A DNA stretch of 64,000 nucleotides from NCBI GenBank assembly GCA_018816735.1, contig JAHIVH010000132.1, positions 1 to 64,000 on the forward strand. Reading direction: 5' to 3'. How positions within the stretch are numbered: position 1 is the stretch's first letter; each line of letters begins with the position of its first letter. This DNA is from Pseudomonadota bacterium (GTDB lineage: Bacteria > Desulfobacterota > Desulfobacteria > Desulfobacterales > JAHIVH01). A program made the position numbers and the translations under genes. Below, piece by piece: positions 32,458 to 42,508 of the stretch. Below the pieces are notes generated by a model, which ran no database searches, had not been told where the DNA came from, and saw only the letters and a list, made by a program, of their open reading frames with translations.

Positions 32458-35445
32458 TTATTCCAATGCCTCAGCCATAAAATCGAACATATAGTACACA
32501 TCCTTCCAGAAAGAGCCTTCCTCATATTTCATGATCGTATCAGAGTGAAAATATCTGTTCCAGTCCTGGAGTATTTCTTCCCAGGTATCTTGGGGATCTC
32601 TTTCCATTCCGAGCAGCACATAACTTAACATACCGTCATCTGGCGCATAGGCATCATTCATGGCTTCAAGAAGTTCTACCCATATTTGGACGCTATCGAA
32701 AGCATCAAGAATCGTGGTCATATGGATAGCTGCCCGTGTTAAAACCCTTCCCTGGTAAATCTTTCCAAATGCCTCAACAATACCTTCTGTGGCAAGAGCC
32801 CAATCTTCATCAGATATTTCAACCTTTGTAAGATGGTTCATCATCGCCATAAAGTCATCGACAATCTGATATTCGGATGTATCTGATAAAACACCTTTAT
32901 ACGTCGTAAGCATCAGTTTAAACGTATCCCATCTTCTTGGGTCTTCAATGGCTTTTTCAGAGCATTCCAAAATTTCGGCGGCAACGGTGTAGGGCGACCT
33001 TGAATCTTTTTCAATCGTATCTAATACTTCTTTCAACCCTTCAAAAAAAACCTTCCTTGCCTGGGAAATTTCCGGCTTGCCAAGAATGGCCATAAGGTTT
33101 AAATAACTGGTAACGAAACCGTTGGATTTCATGGCGATAATCGGTTCAGCAAAATCCAGAAAAGGCATGATCTCATCATCCGGTGTATTATATACAGGAT
33201 GTTCTGTTGTATTCTCATAAATGGCACCCAAAATATTGCAAATATGATCATACGGATAAATGACCCCGCCAAATGCCTCCCTTGCTGCCTGCTGCCTCGG
33301 AAGAACACCTTCCATTGATAAGGGGAAAGGCTCCACCACCTCCCTGTAGGATTGATACATTGCGACCAATGCCGCCCCAGCCATCGTGTACATGGGATTG
33401 GCCGTGTCTTTATTGGTTTGATAATTATACTCCCTGATATCATAGTTCCAGGTGTAATTTTCAGGATTATCCCGATCAAGGAATCTGTCCAGATGAAAGG
33501 CATTGGGATCAAAATAGGCAAGCGCCATAATTTCCGTCCATAAATCTCTTATCTCCTGGGGATACAGATACACCTTGTCCGTCCCTTCTACAGGGTGCCC
33601 GACAGGCATATATCTCATTATCTGGTCCACCATGAATGCCCCTACCCATTTGGGCAATTTGGTATTGATCAAGGCATGGGTCATGGCGCCTGGCATATTA
33701 TTGATCATGGTCTGTATTTCGCTATAAATAAAGGGTGTGAGACCATCCACTTCCAGCAGGGTCACAGGGAGGGTTTTGATTCCAAATGTTTTGAACATCG
33801 GAGACATGGTAAACTTAAGCATCGGAACGTATTCTACAAACTGGACAAGATCCATTACATAGTAAATTTTACGCTGGCAGAAAAACCATCGCGTATTGTC
33901 GTATATATTATCATAGGGACCATTCACCATAGATTCTCCCATCGCATAGGCACACATGGATACGCCGGTAAGGAGTGCAGGACAAATCGGCGCAACATAT
34001 ACGCCGTTCAACTTCATGCCATACCCTGTTTTGTCAGTAACCGGACGGCCATGACCTAGGGCGTATCCTTCCCCTTTTTCATAAACAGGCGACCACAAAA
34101 AAGGCATGAATGACATTTTATCGGCGTCCGGGATCAGACTTCTGACGTATTTTTTCGATTCCAGTGCACCGTCTGCCTCGTAAAGATAATTGGCCGTAAA
34201 CGTGAGGGGCGTATTCATACGAGCCATGAGTGTCACCATCCCTTTTACCCAGGAGAAGTTTTTATAAGAAAAATGGTCATTGGGTTCATAGAATTGTCCG
34301 TTTCCATATTCCCCTTCTCCTTTTAAGTCAAAGCAGAATGGGTCTGTTTTGACCATTCGGATAATTTGCTCATCAACCCTGTCAAAATCATATCCTTCCT
34401 GTTTAAACAGATATATGGTTTCAAGGAAGCTGTTTAACAGATTGGGATTCATTAATAACTCCCGGATTGCCAGTCTTGTCCGGCCATCTTTGCCATACCC
34501 CTCGATCCCCATTTTTTCAACTTCCGGCCCGATCAACTGCCCTTCATCCCAAATCCCGTCTATTAGCATGCCGAGTTTTTTTTCACTGTACTGCTCATAA
34601 AGATTCAAAAGCCATTCCTTCAGGATTTTATTTGTGTCCTTATCCCCCATAAAGTTACCGATAGCATATAACAATTGAGCCGTAGACTCCTTAAACGCTT
34701 CATCATAATAAAGGGCTTTGACTCCCTGAAGAATTTTGGACAAACCTTCCGGAGACTGAACGGCAAATTTTTCAAGCAATTCTTCAAAATCCGCAAAATC
34801 AAGTTTACCATCAACAGGGATTTTACATTCCATATAATCCTTGATGGCAAGCGTCATAAAAAGATTGACCGAGTCCTTATCAATCATCGATAGATATTTT
34901 ATTACTTTTGTTATAATATTAAGCAGATAGTTGGCATACTCCGGTTCATCCGGCGCATTGTTTTCCATGTCATCCAGTTTGTCCAGATAATCATAAAAAG
35001 GCGCAATTTTATCGCTGTCAACCTTTACGATATTGTCTATCAAATTACCGACGGCTGACATCAGATCCGGAATCGGCCCCTTACCTTTCATTTCAGCCTG
35101 AACGTTTGGTGAAAACATTTGAACGTTGATAGTTGTTCCGGTATCGATGAGCGACGGAAGTAAATCCATAAGGGAAGCAATGACATCCGCGTTCGAGTCA
35201 TCTGCGAGAAATTTCCCAAAAAGCCGGTCCTCATATTCGGCGAGGGTCAGATTGCCGTAGGTAAAGAAGTGTTCCAAACCCGGATATTCTTGCAGTGAAT
35301 CATAAATATCTGGCGACTCTCTTTCCGCCATCGCCATTTTCGCTTTTTTTTCAGTCTCAGGCACACCGCTCTCACTGGAACAACCGAAAACAAAATGCAG
35401 AAGAACGAAACTGCACAAAAGGCTGATCAATGTACTTCTTTTCAT
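32458..35445 (-). CDS. large unknown lipoprotein
   Basis: I start at 35445 because aggagg lies six bases upstream and the product then opens M-K-R-S-T with a lipobox (F-V-F-G-C-S-S). A longer TTG-initiated frame lacks these features. The product is 995 residues. The first 350 are mostly amphipathic helices with Asp/Glu-rich turns. The middle (about 380-700) has aromatic-rich stretches (Y-G-M-K-L-N-G-V-Y-V-A-P-I, R-W-F-F-C-Q-R-K-I-Y-Y-V-M-D), and the end is helical again. I do not recognise a family and see no catalytic signature. It sits between the lipase and the broken FadL gene, so a role in uptake or handling of hydrophobic compounds is a context-based guess. Confidence 0.65.
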   Translation of the reverse strand: MKRSTLISLLCSFVLLHFVFGCSSESGVPETEKKAKMAMAERESPDIYDSLQEYPGLEHFFTYGNLTLAEYEDRLFGKFLADDSNADVIASLMDLLPSLIDTGTTINVQMFSPNVQAEMKGKGPIPDLMSAVGNLIDNIVKVDSDKIAPFYDYLDKLDDMENNAPDEPEYANYLLNIITKVIKYLSMIDKDSVNLFMTLAIKDYMECKIPVDGKLDFADFEELLEKFAVQSPEGLSKILQGVKALYYDEAFKESTAQLLYAIGNFMGDKDTNKILKEWLLNLYEQYSEKKLGMLIDGIWDEGQLIGPEVEKMGIEGYGKDGRTRLAIRELLMNPNLLNSFLETIYLFKQEGYDFDRVDEQIIRMVKTDPFCFDLKGEGEYGNGQFYEPNDHFSYKNFSWVKGMVTLMARMNTPLTFTANYLYEADGALESKKYVRSLIPDADKMSFMPFLWSPVYEKGEGYALGHGRPVTDKTGYGMKLNGVYVAPICPALLTGVSMCAYAMGESMVNGPYDNIYDNTRWFFCQRKIYYVMDLVQFVEYVPMLKFTMSPMFKTFGIKTLPVTLLEVDGLTPFIYSEIQTMINNMPGAMTHALINTKLPKWVGAFMVDQIMRYMPVGHPVEGTDKVYLYPQEIRDLWTEIMALAYFDPNAFHLDRFLDRDNPENYTWNYDIREYNYQTNKDTANPMYTMAGAALVAMYQSYREVVEPFPLSMEGVLPRQQAAREAFGGVIYPYDHICNILGAIYENTTEHPVYNTPDDEIMPFLDFAEPIIAMKSNGFVTSYLNLMAILGKPEISQARKVFFEGLKEVLDTIEKDSRSPYTVAAEILECSEKAIEDPRRWDTFKLMLTTYKGVLSDTSEYQIVDDFMAMMNHLTKVEISDEDWALATEGIVEAFGKIYQGRVLTRAAIHMTTILDAFDSVQIWVELLEAMNDAYAPDDGMLSYVLLGMERDPQDTWEEILQDWNRYFHSDTIMKYEEGSFWKDVYYMFDFMAEALE

Positions 35446-35534
35446 GAAAACCTCCTGAAAAAAAAGAATCCTGGAATTTCTCCGGGAACAAGAAAACACA
35501 CCCTCATTTTCAAACAGCCATTTTGAATTTTTTA

Positions 35535-36637
35535 TCAATTATAGACAATTCTGGCAGAAAGAAAAAAAGTAAAGTCATGTCCTTCCAGACGATAATCATA
35601 CCCCCCGATCTGGACGTCATCGTCGTCCAACACATCGGTTTTATGCATATTTCTTTTTTTAAGCATCTGATATTGTACAGCCCATCCCAGCCAGACCGGA
35701 CAGTTAAAAAGATTGATCAAGGGGAGCTCATCATACTTCATTTCTCCACCCATGCTCAAGATATGCCTGTCGCTTCCAAGGTAATTTGAGTCCTTCGGCT
35801 GATTGGGTACAGGCGTGGGAATATTGGCATATCCATACCAGACATTGATATTTTCGGTATAGGCATATTCCAAGCCCAGATGGTAGCTGATGACATCATT
35901 AAACTTGGGCGCTTCCCATAGCTTGTTACCTGCGTCATCATATTTTTTCCAGGCTTGAATATCATCCCAAATATGGGTGCAAATTCGATACCCATATCCA
36001 TCCACATATTATGTTCCGCAGGATACGTGGGTTCTGTTGTGGATAACCCGCTTGTTTCCAGTGTAAGATATGCAGCTGAATCTCCTTAAATCATGGCGCG
36101 TGCGCCAACGCCTATCCAGAACGTATCCTTTATAATTTCAGAACCTATTCCAAAATACGTTGTCACGAGTTTCAAGGGTGCCCCAAACCGGACAAATGCG
36201 TATTCACTCTCTTCAAGATCTTCCAGTGCGGATACAGACAAGTCATCCATGAAGCCCAAACCAAAGCCAAATGTCATGTTCCAGGGGAGATTGATAATCT
36301 TGTTCAGATTCACGGCCAGCCCGACACTGATCGCACCAAATGACAGATCGTTGTCTTTAGGCATGTTTTCGGGTGGATCAGGATCGCTCAATTTGAGATC
36401 CAGGGATGTATAGGTCCTGAAATAGGATATATCTTCTTCAAATCCTGTGACTTTTCCAAGACCGGCCAGGTTATAATATACACTGGAGGCACCGGCGGCA
36501 CTCGCGCATGCCGCACCGCCCATGGCAGTTCCTCTTGCGCCGAAACCGTATGTATCAAACATGTCCGCCAATGCATTGGTTGATAAAAGAATAGAACACG
36601 CGATAAACCAAATACCACTCCATAATTGTTTTTTCAT
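35535..36637 (-). pseudogene. FadL/OmpP1-type outer-membrane transport protein, broken by a stop and a frameshift
   Basis: The first part (36637 to 36089) has a signal peptide (N-A-L-A-D-M-F) and the FadL family start G-F-G-A-R-G-T-A-M-G-G-A. It ends in G-A-R-A-M-I at a TAA (36086-36088), but the same frame continues with G-D-S-A-A-Y-L, so one CAA to TAA change explains the stop. A second lesion lies at 35944-35949: a run of six T (A on the coding strand) that, with one extra base, would restore F-K-P-G-K-K-Y-D-D-A-G-N and the final frame. The last part ends with F-F-L-S-A-R-I-V-Y-N, a normal C-terminal beta strand. Two independent lesions argue for real decay, though one could be a sequencing error. 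Confidence 0.85.
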
Positions 36638-37358
36638 TTTTAATTTTCCAAATAAAAGTGAATATTTATGGATACATGATCGGTGTTTTTCCGACGAAAT
36701 CCCTGCAAGTCATCTCAAAATAAAGATTTTGGTTCAAGATCGAGGCGGAGACAAAATTTGAACAGGAGGCATACTATAGTATTCCGAGGATTTAAATTTT
36801 GTCTCCCGCAAAGATATTGGGCCAAAAGATAATAAGCTGCTTCTCAATCTTTGCTTTTAATGTGTCAATTATTGCTTTATTGGGTGCGTTCTTTTCTTAA
36901 TTTCAGAGGAGGGCAGATGATAGCCGGTTGTTACTTGCAAAAATATAGGGATGATTTTTATTTGATGTACAATATTTCAAACGAAATGTTCACCAGATTC
37001 CAAAAGCCTTTGATATACTTTAATGGCATTTTTCATTTTAATGAAATCATCCTTTCTTAATTTGGGTAATGGAGAAACACGGCTTCCATAACAAAGCATG
37101 GCAGGTGCTATCTTTTCTTTTTTACAATGCTTTTGGATTCAAACTGTTTTTGCAATCATGGGAAAAATGTATTATTGGTTCTCGTGGCAGTCTTGTTTGG
37201 CATTCATTGCGGTGATTTGAAAAAAATCAAAAAGATTGTCATTTATCCTATTGTTTGAGTGATGCTCAAGCGGTAAATTGAGGCACCTCAAAAATGGGTT
37301 GAAATTTTTTAGTTAACAAAAGTTGGTTCCAAATTACTGGCGCCAAAAAGGAGATTCG
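36638..37358. other. long intergenic region containing a large palindrome
   Basis: No gene is supported in these 720 bases. The notable content is the large imperfect palindrome at 36722-36830 (listed separately). The right end provides the ribosome-binding site (aaaggag) of queD. I looked for a preQ1 riboswitch upstream of queD and did not see one. Confidence 0.45.
36722..36830. repeat. about 110-base imperfect palindrome
   Basis: GGAGACAAAATTT (36747-36759) and AAATTTTGTCTCC (36794-36806) are perfect reverse complements. Between them ATACTATAGTAT (36771-36782) is itself a perfect palindrome, and outside them aagattttggttcaagat pairs imperfectly with atattgggccaaaagat. The whole could fold into one long hairpin. 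It codes for nothing. A small inverted-repeat element (MITE) or a structured RNA are the two main readings. Confidence 0.7.
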
Positions 37359-37739
37359 ATGTCCGGTGTTTATGAAATATATGTTAAAAATCATTTTTCT
37401 GCAGCACATTCATTAAGAGGATATGCTGGAGATTGCTCACGCCTCCATGGCCATAACTGGATAATCGAGGTCTATGTCAAATGCAGAACGTTGGACGACC
37501 TGGGCATCGGAATTGATTTTCGTGATATAAAAAAGGCAATTAAGGATGTGCTTGAAGATCTGGATCATTTTAATCTGAATGAGCTCCCGGCCTTTACGGA
37601 AATCAATCCAACGTCAGAAAATATTGCCCGATATCTATACGAAGAGATCGGCAGGAAGTTTAATTCAACGGTTGTGACCGTATCCAGGGTAAAAGTTTCA
37701 GAAACTCCCGGAGCCGGGGCGTTTTATTATGAGGAATAA
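37359..37739 (+). CDS. queD: 6-carboxytetrahydropterin synthase (QueD)
   Basis: The start at 37359 follows aaaggag by six bases. The 126-residue product is a QueD/PTPS-fold enzyme. The zinc ligands are H in F-S-A-A-H and the pair H-G-H, with the catalytic Cys in G-D-C-S-R-L-H-G-H-N-W. P-T-S-E-N-I-A-R-Y and E-T-P-G form the pterin pocket at the end. QueD converts 7,8-dihydroneopterin triphosphate to 6-carboxytetrahydropterin on the route to queuosine. No other queuosine genes are adjacent in this window. Confidence 0.92.
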   Translation: MSGVYEIYVKNHFSAAHSLRGYAGDCSRLHGHNWIIEVYVKCRTLDDLGIGIDFRDIKKAIKDVLEDLDHFNLNELPAFTEINPTSENIARYLYEEIGRKFNSTVVTVSRVKVSETPGAGAFYYEE

Positions 37740-37870
37740 GGGTGGTGAACGAAAACCATATAAAAGCGCAAACCCCCAAATAATGATCTGAATTTTATAT
37801 GAACAATTGTGGTGTCATATGAAATCAGTATAGCGCTATTTTTATCTTTCGGGCCATGCGCACTTTTTTT

Positions 37871-38443
37871 CTATTTGTAATCCAGGGGGATCGCGTCGAT
37901 ATCCAGAGGAAAGGCATAGCCGGCTTCTTTGTAGATGTTCTGGATGCGCAATATATCGTTTATTTTGTTATCTGTTGGAATCACTTCACCCAGCCAGCGG
38001 GTCACTTTGTGTTCATTGTCAAGATACCAGCATATGATGGTCACGTCAGCGGCCTTGGCGATATGCCAGAATCCTGTCTTGATCGTTTTTACGCCTTTTC
38101 TTGTTCCTTCGGGTACAATGGCCAGAAGAAATTCATCCCGCTCTCTGAATTGATCCACCATCTGCCCCACGACCCCATGTGCGCCTCCACGATCCACAGG
38201 GATACCGCCAATGCTTTTGAGAAAAACAGCCATAGGCCCACGGAACCACTCTTTTTTGATCATGATATGTCCCGTGCGTTTGACGATTTTAAACCCGGTA
38301 AACGCCCTGACCGTATCCATATTGCTTGTGTGAGGGAAACCGATAATGACATGTTTTTTTAAAAAATAGGCGGGCAGGGGTTCAAACCGCCAACCCATTA
38401 AAAAATACAATAATCGTCCAAGCAGACTCAAAATCGTCTTCAT
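37871..38443 (-). CDS. lysophospholipid acyltransferase-like protein (PlsC family)
   Basis: The product is 190 residues, short for PlsC but typical of a small subfamily. H38-T-S-N-M-D43 is the H-x4-D catalytic motif, G-G-I-P-V-D-R-G lies at about 79-86 and P-E-G-T-R at 111-115 is the glycerol-phosphate binding motif. An N-terminal hydrophobic segment (3-17) would associate with the membrane. It would acylate lysophosphatidate or a related acceptor. It stands alone between queD and a DUF2059-like gene, facing the opposite way. Confidence 0.88.
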   Translation of the reverse strand: MKTILSLLGRLLYFLMGWRFEPLPAYFLKKHVIIGFPHTSNMDTVRAFTGFKIVKRTGHIMIKKEWFRGPMAVFLKSIGGIPVDRGGAHGVVGQMVDQFRERDEFLLAIVPEGTRKGVKTIKTGFWHIAKAADVTIICWYLDNEHKVTRWLGEVIPTDNKINDILRIQNIYKEAGYAFPLDIDAIPLDYK

Positions 38444-38720
38444 AATATCTCCAGTATCCCTAATTCTGCTTCATTTTTAAAATCCAATCGGTTCAGCTGC
38501 TCTTTGCAGAGCAATGGTCATCTTCCTATATCCTTAAAAAACATAAAATTCAACGATTGAGAAAATTTCTTCGATGCGATATACAAAAAAGCCATTAACC
38601 GGGGGCGATTCGAAACAGGGTTGTGACCTGGTTGCTCCGGGAACCTGAATAAATTTTGGGGAATAGTCATCTGGTCATATGCATGCTTTCGAAAATAATT
38701 TTACTGATAGGAGATACAAT

Positions 38721-39560
38721 ATGAAAAAACCGATACAGTGGCTGATATGGCCAATGGTTTTAGTTTTTGCCGGAATCGTCTGTGCCGGAGATTTAACGGA
38801 CCGGTCTTTTGAAAAGCTGATGGATTTGTCCGGCCTGAACCAACAGATGGTGGAGATTCCAGGCATGATTGTGGCCGGAATAGGGCAGGCGAGAAAGCAG
38901 GGCCCGCCAATCTCAGACAAAGAATTTGAAGAAATGCAAGGAGTCATAAAAGGGGCTTTTCAGTCTTCTGAAATTTTGAAAACCATAGGTAAGGAAATCA
39001 AAAATAATCTTTCAGAATCAGAAGTGAAAGAACTGCTTGTCTGGTATGAATCGGATTTGGGGATAATGATAACCAAAAGTGAAAAAGAGGCATCGACACC
39101 GTTTGCATACCAGGAAATGTTCAGAGATGCCGGGATGCTTTTGGCGGATGAGAAGCGTGTAACTATTGCCAAAAAGATAGATAAACTGGTGAATTCGACT
39201 GATATGGCGTTGCAGCTCCAGAACAATACGGGAATCGCCATATTCTCAGCCATTTCTACAGTTATGAATCCGGGGCAGCCTACAAACCTGGACGTATTCA
39301 AAGCCCAGATGGCTGCACAGGAAAATCAAATGAGAGCAGAAATGGAACAGATTATCATCCTTTCTTCCGTGTACAGTTATCAAAATATTGAAATAGATCA
39401 GATGGAAAAATACATCCAATTTCTTGAAAGACCTCATACAATAAAGTTCAATAACAGTGTGATAAAAGGCATGAAAACCGCATTGAACCGGTCAATTGAC
39501 AAATTGGCAACGTCATTGGCTGTTGTGTTTAAAAAGAATGCCGGGAAAATTGACAAGTAG
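38721..39560 (+). CDS. secreted DUF2059-like protein
   Basis: I start at 38721, where taggaga precedes M-K-K-P-I-Q-W and a Sec signal peptide (ending I-V-C-A-G). The mature part is all-helical. V-K-E-L-L-V-W-Y-E-S-D-L-G-I-M-I-T matches the core of DUF2059 domains (E-L-x-x-x-x-x-F-Y-x-S-x-x-G). The second half repeats a similar pattern (M-E-K-Y-I-Q-F-L-E-R-P). The product has 279 residues. Function unknown; the domain occurs in periplasmic proteins. Confidence 0.65.
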   Translation: MKKPIQWLIWPMVLVFAGIVCAGDLTDRSFEKLMDLSGLNQQMVEIPGMIVAGIGQARKQGPPISDKEFEEMQGVIKGAFQSSEILKTIGKEIKNNLSESEVKELLVWYESDLGIMITKSEKEASTPFAYQEMFRDAGMLLADEKRVTIAKKIDKLVNSTDMALQLQNNTGIAIFSAISTVMNPGQPTNLDVFKAQMAAQENQMRAEMEQIIILSSVYSYQNIEIDQMEKYIQFLERPHTIKFNNSVIKGMKTALNRSIDKLATSLAVVFKKNAGKIDK

Positions 39561-39617
39561 ACGAACAGATGGAATCCTTTTTTCAATGACGGATTTATGA
39601 ATGCAGGTGGCAACCGG

Positions 39618-40898
39618 CTACCCGTTCAGGATGCCATACTGTACCATATAATTTTTGAACCTCTTGTTAATTTGAGAAGATTTTAATCCAAACTGCTGCA
39701 GCGAATACAGACTTGCACCTTGTTTACGTGGATGGTTTGCCTTCAACCACGCCAACATCCTATTTTCTACCTGTATGTCATATTTGAAATTGAAATAATT
39801 GTATATGGATTGAACACTTTGTACAGGGTTCATTAGTAAATCATGATAATGAATATCATAGAAAGATGAAGGATTGCAGCCCTCCCTGTCTTTTTGAGCA
39901 TTTGAAAGCCAAGTGTTGAGCATATGGGTAGTCTCTTTTCCAAGAGCATTGAAATCAACGTGTCTGCTGTTTATCAGTCGTCCAAAAGCAATGAGGTTGC
40001 AACAAGATGGCATCACCTTGTTAAGATCACGATGAATGATCACGATACATGCATCTGGAAATACTTTTAATAGTGTGTTCAAATGGTTCATGTGATCAGG
40101 CGATTTTAACACCCAATTCTGTTTTTTTGAGTTATGTTGAAGAAGTTGGAGGATTTCGTAATAGTGCTGGTAGGCGTTCTCGTGATTTTGTATTTGAACC
40201 CACTTTTGATATTGTGGCAAATGAAATAATACATTAAAGGTGCTGTCCCGGACCAGGCTATGGGCAAGTAGAAAGTGGCATTCCTCAGGCCCTTCATTTG
40301 TCATTGGATGGATATGGTAGGCCTGCGGGTAATATCGAAACAACCGCTTGATTTCCTTGGCTCCCCGCGAGATTCTGGGATCTTCTTTTCTTGAAAGATA
40401 TTTGGGGTGAAGGGAAGGTCGTCGTGATTCCCAACCTTTAATATAACGCATATTGATGTCCTGGGCGATCAGGTTATGTAACAGTGTCGTCCCTGTTCGT
40501 GGAAGACCAATTATAAATAGCGGTTTATTTATTTTTTCTCTTAAAATCTGGGGGGCTCGTTTTAATTCATCCTGGATGCACAAGTTGTTTTTTAATATGC
40601 TGATAATCTTTTCTCTAAACAGAAATTTCCCCCAAAATGTCAGGTTCGCCTCTTCCTGGCAGGATTTAAACAGAATTTCCAATGGGGCCTTGTAATGTTT
40701 ATTGCCCCAATCAGAAAGGTCCGTCTGTCGTTTGGCCGCCTCAACAACAAAGTCTGCGGACATATCCAATAATGAACCGCTATATTTTTCTAACGTGCGT
40801 GCCACCCAATTCACAGCTAATAACGGCAATGGACCACGGGTTGCGTTAAACAGATGTTCATTGATTTTATCATTTGAATGGTTAAAAAATAGGTTCAC
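39618..40898 (-). CDS. sulfotransferase-family protein
   Basis: The 426-residue product has the PAPS-binding P-loop F-I-I-G-L-P-R-T-G-T-T-L-L at about 128-140, and later L-K-S-P-D-H-M followed by V-I-I-H-R-D-L-N-K, the 3'-phosphate-binding region. This is the architecture of the bacterial Sulfotransfer_3 type family. The enzyme would move a sulfo group from PAPS to a hydroxyl or amine; the acceptor is unknown. The next gene upstream of it on the same strand is a condensation-domain-like acyltransferase, so modification of a lipid or small natural product is possible. Confidence 0.85.
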   Translation of the reverse strand: MNLFFNHSNDKINEHLFNATRGPLPLLAVNWVARTLEKYSGSLLDMSADFVVEAAKRQTDLSDWGNKHYKAPLEILFKSCQEEANLTFWGKFLFREKIISILKNNLCIQDELKRAPQILREKINKPLFIIGLPRTGTTLLHNLIAQDINMRYIKGWESRRPSLHPKYLSRKEDPRISRGAKEIKRLFRYYPQAYHIHPMTNEGPEECHFLLAHSLVRDSTFNVLFHLPQYQKWVQIQNHENAYQHYYEILQLLQHNSKKQNWVLKSPDHMNHLNTLLKVFPDACIVIIHRDLNKVMPSCCNLIAFGRLINSRHVDFNALGKETTHMLNTWLSNAQKDREGCNPSSFYDIHYHDLLMNPVQSVQSIYNYFNFKYDIQVENRMLAWLKANHPRKQGASLYSLQQFGLKSSQINKRFKNYMVQYGILNG

Positions 40899-41050
40899 TC
40901 TCTTTTTCCCCCTTGCCTGACAAGTCTGTCAGTCAAGTTTGGGAAAATTATAAAGAAAAGATGTTTATATTGTGAAGATGGGAAACAGATGACCTGCCTG
41001 AGCCATGAGGCAGGCGGTTTGTCAATAGAGGACCTTGATTTTTTAACGCA

Positions 41051-42250
41051 TTATTCTTCAGGTGCTTTTTCAAGGCCTGAAATGATTTTTTCCATGAAAG
41101 CATCTATCCTGCCATCGGATGCCAATACTTTTGGCATGGAAACCATAATGGAAAAGTGATTATTTCCAAGTGCAGCAAGCCCTAAGAAGAAGGGGATATT
41201 GTCATAACTCGGAGGAACTGTCCAGAAAGATTCCGAGCGGAATCCTCCTCCTGAAAAAAAATTCAGCGGAATAAGCCCTAAGTTCGATATTAACCCGGAT
41301 GTTCGATACAATCCTTTTTGGTGGCATTCATTAACAATTTTTTTCCAATGCGCCCGGATGGTCCTGATCGGAATAAACCTTAACAAAGGATCATTTTTTT
41401 CAATCATCCCCTCGGCACCATCCCTCAACATGTGAGAAATGTTTCGGGTGATATGTTCCGGTCTTGTGTCTTTTGTAATCTCAAGATAAATCGGCATTGT
41501 CAAATTGCCAGTTGAACGGATTCCTTTCGAGTGGTGACGCATATCAACAGGCAGGGAGAGCCGAAACTTCCCTTCAGCGTGGCGCCAGGCCTCTTTGGCA
41601 GAAAGTATCGCTAACTGACCGACAAGATTATAAAAACGACCACTGAAATTCATTTTCCGCCAGGTTATCCCTCTGTCATTACCCTTGGCTTTGCCGGTAG
41701 GTGCAAGATTATCAAATGCAAACGGTTTTCTGAATTCTTTCTGAAATGATCTGGCCAGTTCCGTATCGGTCAAATCAGAGTCAGATCCGAGTAGGGGGTC
41801 TCCCTTAAGCGCCCTGAATATATCCTCAATCCAGATAAAGGTGCCACGGCCATCCATGACACTATGATGCGTTCTGAATACAACCCGCAAAGGATTCCCA
41901 TGGACAAGCACAACTTCACATGTTGGCCCTTTTTTTACGGGAAGGATGTCCTTGATAAAGGAAGCGTCTAAAGGTTCCTTGTCATTCCAGTTTTTACATT
42001 CAATTTCGCGTACTGGCGGAGTTTGTCCGGAGTCAATCCAACGAGAGCTTCCAAGAAAACCTTTCAGAATCAACCTTGAACCCGGATTCGCCCGAGAGGC
42101 TTCTTTTACAGCCGATTTCCATTTCTCAGAGTCCAGGACCCCGCTTCCGTCAAAAACAAACTGGTTTGCAGCCGGAGGGGTAATACCCTCGCCTGCTATA
42201 TATAATCTTTCATTATAGGATAACTTTCTGGAATACCTTTTCCTCATCAA
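41051..42250 (-). CDS. condensation-domain/PapA-like acyltransferase
   Basis: The 399-residue product carries H128-H-S-V-M-D133-G134, the H-H-x-x-x-D-G active-site motif of condensation domains, wax-ester synthases and PapA-type acyltransferases. The N-terminal part (to about 170) and the C-terminal part (with S-G-L-I-S-N-L-G) match the two chloramphenicol-acetyltransferase-like halves. L-S-L-P-V-D-M-R in the middle is also typical. It stands free of any carrier-protein domain. It probably transfers an acyl group to a hydroxyl; the substrates are unknown. A second Met one codon later is an equally good start. Confidence 0.72.
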   Translation of the reverse strand: MMRKRYSRKLSYNERLYIAGEGITPPAANQFVFDGSGVLDSEKWKSAVKEASRANPGSRLILKGFLGSSRWIDSGQTPPVREIECKNWNDKEPLDASFIKDILPVKKGPTCEVVLVHGNPLRVVFRTHHSVMDGRGTFIWIEDIFRALKGDPLLGSDSDLTDTELARSFQKEFRKPFAFDNLAPTGKAKGNDRGITWRKMNFSGRFYNLVGQLAILSAKEAWRHAEGKFRLSLPVDMRHHSKGIRSTGNLTMPIYLEITKDTRPEHITRNISHMLRDGAEGMIEKNDPLLRFIPIRTIRAHWKKIVNECHQKGLYRTSGLISNLGLIPLNFFSGGGFRSESFWTVPPSYDNIPFFLGLAALGNNHFSIMVSMPKVLASDGRIDAFMEKIISGLEKAPEE

Positions 42251-42508
42251 ACAGTCCCTTGTCGAATTATTTTATGCGGTCTCTTCAAAAACTGGCGAAC
42301 CCCATTTAAAAGCATTTCCACCCAGGCCTTGAACTCAGATTTGATAGCGTATCCGGGAACCTGCTTGCGAGGGAATGACGGTATATTGTATATTTTCAAC
42401 ATACTAATATTACACATATACAGCCAAATTGTAAATATTTTCCTGAAGGCCGGCAAATACGTATTAAAAACAGAGGCGGAATTCCGGATAAAACCGTAGA
42501 TGCGAACC
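42251..42508. other. short intergenic region
   Basis: About 260 bases with no supported gene between two minus-strand genes; no clear terminator was seen. Confidence 0.3.

Noticed and set aside
33352..34893. Plus-strand open frames opposite the large lipoprotein gene
   Set aside because: They lie inside a 995-residue frame with a signal peptide and strong ribosome-binding site and have no features of their own.
37059..37358. preQ1 riboswitch upstream of queD
   Set aside because: I could not find the short preQ1 aptamer pattern (hairpin plus A-rich tail overlapping the ribosome-binding site).
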